Assembly (NCBI GenBank): GCA_009809945.1
Contig: WTPW01000201.1
Location: 216,607-280,606 of the forward strand
Direction of reading: 5' to 3'
From: Gigaspora margarita
Lineage: Eukaryota; Glomeromycota; Glomeromycetes; Diversisporales; Gigasporaceae
Length of the DNA: 64,000 nt
Shown: positions 59,033 through 64,000 of the stretch, in pieces
Numbering within the stretch: position 1 is the stretch's first letter
How the letters are laid out: each line of letters starts with the position of its first letter
Notes under the pieces: model-generated
The model's input: only the letters and a program-made list of their open reading frames with translations
Told to the model about the DNA's origin: nothing
Databases searched by the model: none
Program-made: the position numbers and the translations under genes

Positions 59033-60790
59033 AAATAGTCCCGATGATTCATCTTAAGATATTAAAATTTGAGAGTAAAAAAATGGTGGTGTAAACTTGA
59101 CTATTTTTTTTTATATACTAGTGTAATTCGGCATAATATTATTTAAAATATTTCATATTAAGTATCATTAAATTCATTAAATTAAAAATTATTATTATAT
59201 GTAATTAGCATCTTTTTTGTTATTTTGTCTGTACCAAAATGTATGAGAGAGCCATAATTAGTATTAATAGTATAAAATCTATATCGATATACATATAATT
59301 TTAAGTGAATAAAAGTTATTCAATATATTTTAATATTCTCGGTTAAGGATATGACTTTTTTCAGTGCCTTCTCAGCTTTACATTTCAGAGTAACGGTTCT
59401 TAGTCACGTTTAATATTTGTCATTTTTAAATATCTATCGCATAAAAACCCACAGTCCTGTGATACTGTAACTTTCGCAATTTGATTACCGGTAGTTAAAC
59501 CGTTAATTGTCTATACTTTCTTCGATTAAAACAGTAATGTTTTGGACGGTAGGATTAATGTTAGAGCGACGTTGGAAAAATTATATTATAGGTTTATTAG
59601 GACGCAGAAGGTAATTATGCAAATGAAATTCAAGTTTACGGTTGATTTTTTTACAAACTCATAAGAAAATTGCACCGGATCGGCACGGGTTGGCGTCGAA
59701 TAGGCACGGGTATGGTCCGAATTGGTACGGATTCCGTAGACCGTATTGTGTGGGACCGTATGCCCGTGCCAATTGGACCTTATAGTCAGACATTCGTTTG
59801 ATTGGCTTATGTAAATCAATTACCCGGGTAACACTTTAGAATACCTTTTGAGATTGTAACGTTTCACTAATAAAAAATTACCACAAAAGCTATTTTTCGC
59901 TTTAAACTAACGTCAATATTCATTAAAAATAAAAAAATTTCAAAATAATGACTGACTTTGCTTAGAAGCGAATATTTTACTACTTATTGCTATAGTATTT
60001 GTATATAATCGTTAAATGTCTGAAATGGTCAACCAGAAAAGACTGAAAAGGATGAACAAGATATAAGTTTTACGTATAAAGAACTTTTAAGAACGTTTTA
60101 TTACTGTTTAATTTATTATGTTAATAATAAATCTTAATACTTTTATGTCTTGCGTATTAGATTTTATAGGAATTAGTTTATTAGATCTGGCTGCCTATAG
60201 TATGTCCAGTACTCAAGGTTTGAGTTCGTATTCTTTGGTTACAACAGTTAGATTAGTGTAGTTTTAAATTTGTTTGGTTCTTATAGTGTATTTGTGTTTG
60301 TTAGCGTAATTAAAGGGCTTGGTTATATTTTGTAGATTCTTTAATGAATTCGGGTTTATTAGTAATAAATATCACATTTACCTACTTTACATGTATCTAT
60401 ATATTCTCTAAATATTTGAAATAAATTTTTGTGTATCAATTAATTTATAAGCTCCTTTATACGAAGTTTTATTTCATCTTCATATAGTATTTTACAGTAT
60501 TAAACCATTAATTTGGTTTTAAAATTGAGCAATTTGATTGGTTAATAATCACGGGTAATCACAGGTAGATATACAAAAATTAACTAATCATATGAATGTC
60601 TTCTCATGAAATTGGACTGCAAAGGCTCAGGTTTTGCAGCAGTTTACTAGTCGAATCAGCATGGGATTTAGCACAGATATGAACGTAAATTCATGTGCCA
60701 CTATGATAACAATGTGGATTAATTATTAAACTATAAATTTACATAAGTAATCAATATAAAATGAACAAGCTAATTGCATATGAAGTAAAA
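59033..60790. other. Intergenic stretch downstream of the host gene
   Basis: No further gene recognised. 59670-59780 repeats CGGCACGGG/ACGGATTCCG words. 60600-60700 has GAATCAGCATGG. CpG remains frequent to about 60000. Confidence 0.45.
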
Positions 60791-60804
60791 TTTTGCAAGG
60801 AATG

Positions 60805-61328
60805 GTCCTGCGGGTTGATAGCATAGTGGTTATGCTCCCAGGATGCAAATCGAAGGTTGCCAGTTCAATTCCCCCTAGAGGCGTAATGGAAAAATCCAGT
60901 CGGTTAGGAAACTGAAACACCGTGGAAAAACAGGGACCCAGGACATCTACGGACAGACTTAATTGGGCAGTTGCCATTATCAAATCTGTGATGGTGAAAT
61001 GAAACGTGTTAGAGCCTGATTTGGAATAACTGAAGTCACAAGACGTATTGAAAGACTGAAGTCTAAAAAGATACTTCAAGAACTTGTGGCACCCGTATCC
61101 GAGCTGCAACTGTTTGTACTAATAATCGGCCAGCATGTCAATTCATGGCAGAGTTTGTTGGGAGAATAATGTTTAGTGCTGCAGCCATGCTTGGGCATCT
61201 ATAGTAATAGACAGCTGGGTAATAGTCTAGCCATAGTTTTTAATATAATTTGTATGGCAGCTTTCAGGTGGCACTATAAAGAAAGTTAATAAAGCTAGCG
61301 CTAAGGTTGCTTAAGTTAAAAAAAAAAA
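60805..61328 (+). mobile_element. tRNA-derived SINE with poly(A) tail
   Basis: A-box TAGCATAGTGG (60819-60829) and B-box AGTTCAATTCC (60862-60872) sit at tRNA-like spacing in the head, which runs GGGTTGATAGCATAGTGG ... CCCCTAGAGGCG. An A run ends it (61318-61328). TSD TTTGCAAGGAATG / TTTGCATGGAATG at 60792-60804 and 61329-61341 has one mismatch. It is 524 bases. The long minus-strand frame across it (60726-61109) is incidental. Its body has weak similarity to the 21878 element. Confidence 0.88.
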
Positions 61329-61555
61329 TTTGCATGGAATGTTTTTTGTTAAGACACACAGGAAAGCTTCATCAGTGAAATCATGAGATATTACTCTTTT
61401 TTTTTAAAAAAAAATTATTTACTGATCTTTTGCTCTCCACAAATATGTATTACAAGCCAACACATGTGCGTGTATTATGTGTTACCCTTGGCTGTAATGT
61501 CTGTGCTATTGTGTAAAATGTTCCTGTGTGTGCCACATGATCTGTGCTATTTTGA

Positions 61556-61847
61556 GGGGTCGTCTAAAGCCATGTACCCATGTGATATTTTTGTATAAAT
61601 CAACCAACCAGAGTCATAAAATTTTGTTTACACATATCAGCCCAAAAAAAAACCAAAAAAAAAAATGCAAAAACATAAAAATGGCAGTTCAAACCTGTCT
61701 TGGGCCATTAATAAAAAATGCTGAGAAGGCAATTTTACCTATATGTTTATTCTAACCCTAACCCTGACCCTAATACTAAACTGGCTCTAACCCTAATTTT
61801 AACTAAATTTTCAAAAAATCATATGGGTACATGGCTTTAGCCATCCC
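61556..61847. mobile_element. MITE with perfect 8-base TSD enclosing telomere-like repeats
   Basis: Ends GGGGTCGTCTAAAGCCATGT and ACATGGCTTTAGCCATCCC extend to ~35-base TIRs. TATTTTGA stands at 61548-61555 and 61848-61855. The interior has (CCCTAA)-like repeats at 61751-61797. Probably hAT-like. Confidence 0.82.
61751..61797. repeat. Interstitial telomere-like CCCTAA repeats
   Basis: CTAACCCTAACCCTGACCCTAA and, after a short gap, CTCTAACCCTAA. They lie inside a transposon with its own TSD, so they do not mark a chromosome end. Confidence 0.7.
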
Positions 61848-61855
61848 TATTTTGA

Positions 61856-62824
61856 GCATTTCTGATGCCAAACTGTACCACAACATTAACCACTTTTCTT
61901 ATAAGGTCATTAGTTATATTTTTCTGATTAATTTAAATTTGCAGAACTGTAGATTACTTATATGATAGCTCTGTAAATGCATGAGCCCATAATAATGATA
62001 CCTAATAATAATAAAACATTTGCCATGAATTTCTAAATTAAGCATAGGATTATTATAATTATTGCTCATGCACCCATTTAACCTATTTCTGTTTGCATTC
62101 ATATCAACCCATTATTGTTATTATTATCATCATTATTTTTTAAGTCATGATATAGAAATCAGACCAACCATTTTAACAAGTTATTGGTGTACAATGAGCA
62201 GAGCATTAAGTGATAATGTTTATTTAGAAACAGTTGCATTTAAAACAGGGTCAGTCATGTCATTGTACTTACCATTACTCAATTTTCTAATTTCATTTCA
62301 CTAAGTTAATTTATTTGATGAGTATAAAAATCCAAAATTACCACCTAACTAATAACACTGGTGAGTATATCCTATTAATTTCCTTAACAGTCATATCATC
62401 TACAGCAATTTAAGGCCATACAAAGTTAAATTTTCATTTTGCATTACCTGGTGTTTCAAATCCCGGTCAGTTGCAGAATTTTTTTTTCTTTTTATAATAG
62501 TTTTCATAATTATTAGAACACTTGATAAAAATTGACTGAATGATGTTATAGCTGATTCAATTAAGTTTGTTATTTTGGTATAATACTTGGGCTGATTCAA
62601 AAGTTTTGCTGCATTAGATAGCTATTTTAATTATTTGTAAATTTATAATTTTAAAAATATATATATGAATTATATAAAAGTTATAATATATTTAAAAAAT
62701 TTTGAATTTATTTTAATCAAATACAGTTAACTCTCTCTATTGTGAATGGTTGGTTCATGCAATTTTTACTATGTAAAATTAAGAAAATTTAGTTTTCAAA
62801 AGGTTATATATAGTTAATTCGAAC
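61856..62824. other. Intergenic stretch, no gene recognised
   Basis: Short open frames (62062-62304, 62400-62600) lack family similarity or codon structure. CAGTTAACTCTCTCTATTG at 62724 looks like a lone pogo-like end. Confidence 0.4.
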
Positions 62825-63318
62825 TAGAGATTAGAACTGCCTCTTAATTATTTAATTACAGTCGATTCTTGCAATAGTCAGGTCTCACTATAGTTACAAT
62901 TGCACTATAGTCACCTTAATTTTATTAATCTGATTATACAAACTATATGAATTCTTTCTCGCTTTAGTCACAATTTTGCAATACAGTCAATTCTTACAAT
63001 AGTTACATGCTAAAATTAGCATTTTATGGGCCTATTGCGAAATTGTGACTAAGTGAAAAAGAATTTATATAGTTTGTATAATCAGATTAATAAAATTAAG
63101 GTGATTATAGCACAATTGTAACTATAGTGAGATGTGACTATTGCAGGAGTTGACTATAGGCCCATAAAATGCTAATTTTGGCATATCACTATTGTGAGAG
63201 TTGACTGTATTTAACTATTTAATTTGGCCAGCATTAAAATAACTTTGACCCACTACCAACATAATTCTGCCCAGAACTGTAGAGCAATTTTTAAATAGTT
63301 AAACAGTTCCAATCCCTA
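62825..63318. mobile_element. hAT-like MITE (TAGAGATTAGAACTG ends)
   Basis: TAGAGATTAGAACTG ... CAGTTCCAATCCCTA. Flanks ATTCGAAC (62817-62824) and ATCTGAAC (63319-63326) agree at 6 of 8. Most of its length is the nested pogo-like MITE. Confidence 0.6.
62859..63207. mobile_element. Pogo-like MITE, long hairpin
   Basis: 349 bases, CAGTCGATTCTTGCAATAG ... TATTGTGAGAGTTGACTG, flanked by TA (62857-62858 and 63208-63209). Arms pair along almost the full length (TAATCTGATTATACAAACTA against TAGTTTGTATAATCAGATTA). Confidence 0.85.
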
Positions 63319-63326
63319 ATCTGAAC

Positions 63327-64000
63327 TTTATAATAAAATTTACAAAAGTTCTAAGCTTTATGTTCAGTTTTTACAGGCAACTGTAAATATTTAAAAATTT
63401 TTTTAAAAGTTACTAAATTAAAAACAATAAGAAATATACTAATTTAAAATAACTTATAAAATTAAATTTTCATACAAGGCTATATAAACTTAATAAGTTG
63501 GTTCTCATAATCTGTTTGGGTCAAATTTTTGTAAAATTTTTTGACTTTACTTATTATAAATAGTTTTTTTTTTAGATCTCTATAGAAAATTTTATAAAAA
63601 TTTTTTTGAAAATAAGATCAAAAGCTGGATTGGCAGGTTATTTTTCAAATATTATTTTATAAGAACCAAAAAAATTAATTTTATATGGCCTATTAAATAA
63701 ACTTATTTTACAAAAATGATACTTGATATTTATGAATAATGCATATCTTGTAATATTTGATATGCTTATATATTACATCCTTAATTTGATTGCCTAAATT
63801 GGTAAATTATTATTTTTTAAAAAAATAAATAAATTATTGTTAGAGTTAGGATAAGAATTAGAGTTTAAATTAGTTAAAATAGATAGTTTTTATATCAGTC
63901 ACACAATATTTCAAATGTAAATTTTGTTCATATAAAATTATAATAAAAAATAGGAACTTATAGGCATTTCTGGTCAAAGATACTTAGCTTATACATCTTT
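63327..64000. other. AT-rich stretch, nothing recognised
   Basis: No coding frame, TIR pair or RNA fold could be supported to the end of the window. Confidence 0.5.

Noticed and set aside
60726-61109. 127-residue minus-strand frame
   Set aside because: It is the antisense of the tRNA-headed SINE and runs past its TSD.
61751-61797. Chromosome end signal
   Set aside because: The CCCTAA repeats are few, impure and enclosed by a transposon with its own TSD.
1-64000. LTR retrotransposon, endogenous virus or Polinton-like element
   Set aside because: No long direct terminal repeats, primer-binding site, or polymerase, integrase, capsid or envelope-like frames were recognised.

Overview
The window is AT-rich eukaryotic DNA that reads as repeat-dominated fungal sequence, most likely from an arbuscular mycorrhizal fungus (Glomeromycotina, Rhizophagus- or Gigaspora-like). 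The evidence is indirect: kinase remnants with the N-terminal signature of the expanded kinases of that group (55570-56690), a degenerate Sel1-repeat gene (12380-13560), a hAT transposase of the type common there, short introns of about 60-200 bases, and very low GC. The species is an inference. Two assembly gaps (7443-8419 and 47060-47243) and a single unknown base at 886 are present.

Only one intact host-like gene is seen: 58034-59032, a 332-residue protein with a possible PD-(D/E)XK nuclease core and an 18-base coding minisatellite at its end. It lies in a stretch (about 54000-60000) that is visibly richer in CpG than the rest. Just upstream are tandem broken 5' ends of protein kinase genes. 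Almost everything else is transposon-derived, and many insertions can be dated against each other by nesting and target-site duplications (TSDs).

Layout. 1-4361 and 16393-19958 are two opposite copies of a non-autonomous hAT-like element carrying a dead kinase gene; the right copy has a perfect 8-base TSD. Between them lie a hAT-like MITE (5856-6573), a Mutator-like foldback element filled with palindromes (6604-9242), another foldback (10158-11085) and an element holding a Sel1-repeat gene (11996-14303) nested in a further terminal-inverted-repeat (TIR) element (11821-14506). 20010-21835 holds foldback and MULE-like elements. 21878-28523 is a poly(A)-tailed, tRNA-headed retroelement split by a full-length hAT transposon (22533-27901), both with perfect TSDs. 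28738-33200 holds foldbacks, MITEs and a 1.5-kb palindrome. About 35990-49497 is an array of ~325-base palindromic units, probably bounded by degenerate inverted ends, and interrupted by two ~2-kb foldback elements, an mRNA-like retrocopy with an 18-base TSD, and a 3.8-kb hAT-like element. 49500-54000 holds a palindrome and a pogo-like element in low-complexity DNA. 60805-61328 is a second tRNA-headed SINE, followed by more MITEs.

The main theme is transposon families without their own enzyme (hAT-like, PIF-like, Tc1/pogo-like, MULE-like foldbacks), some carrying pieces of host signalling genes. No retrovirus-like, LTR or Polinton-like element, rRNA, true tRNA gene or CRISPR array was recognised.
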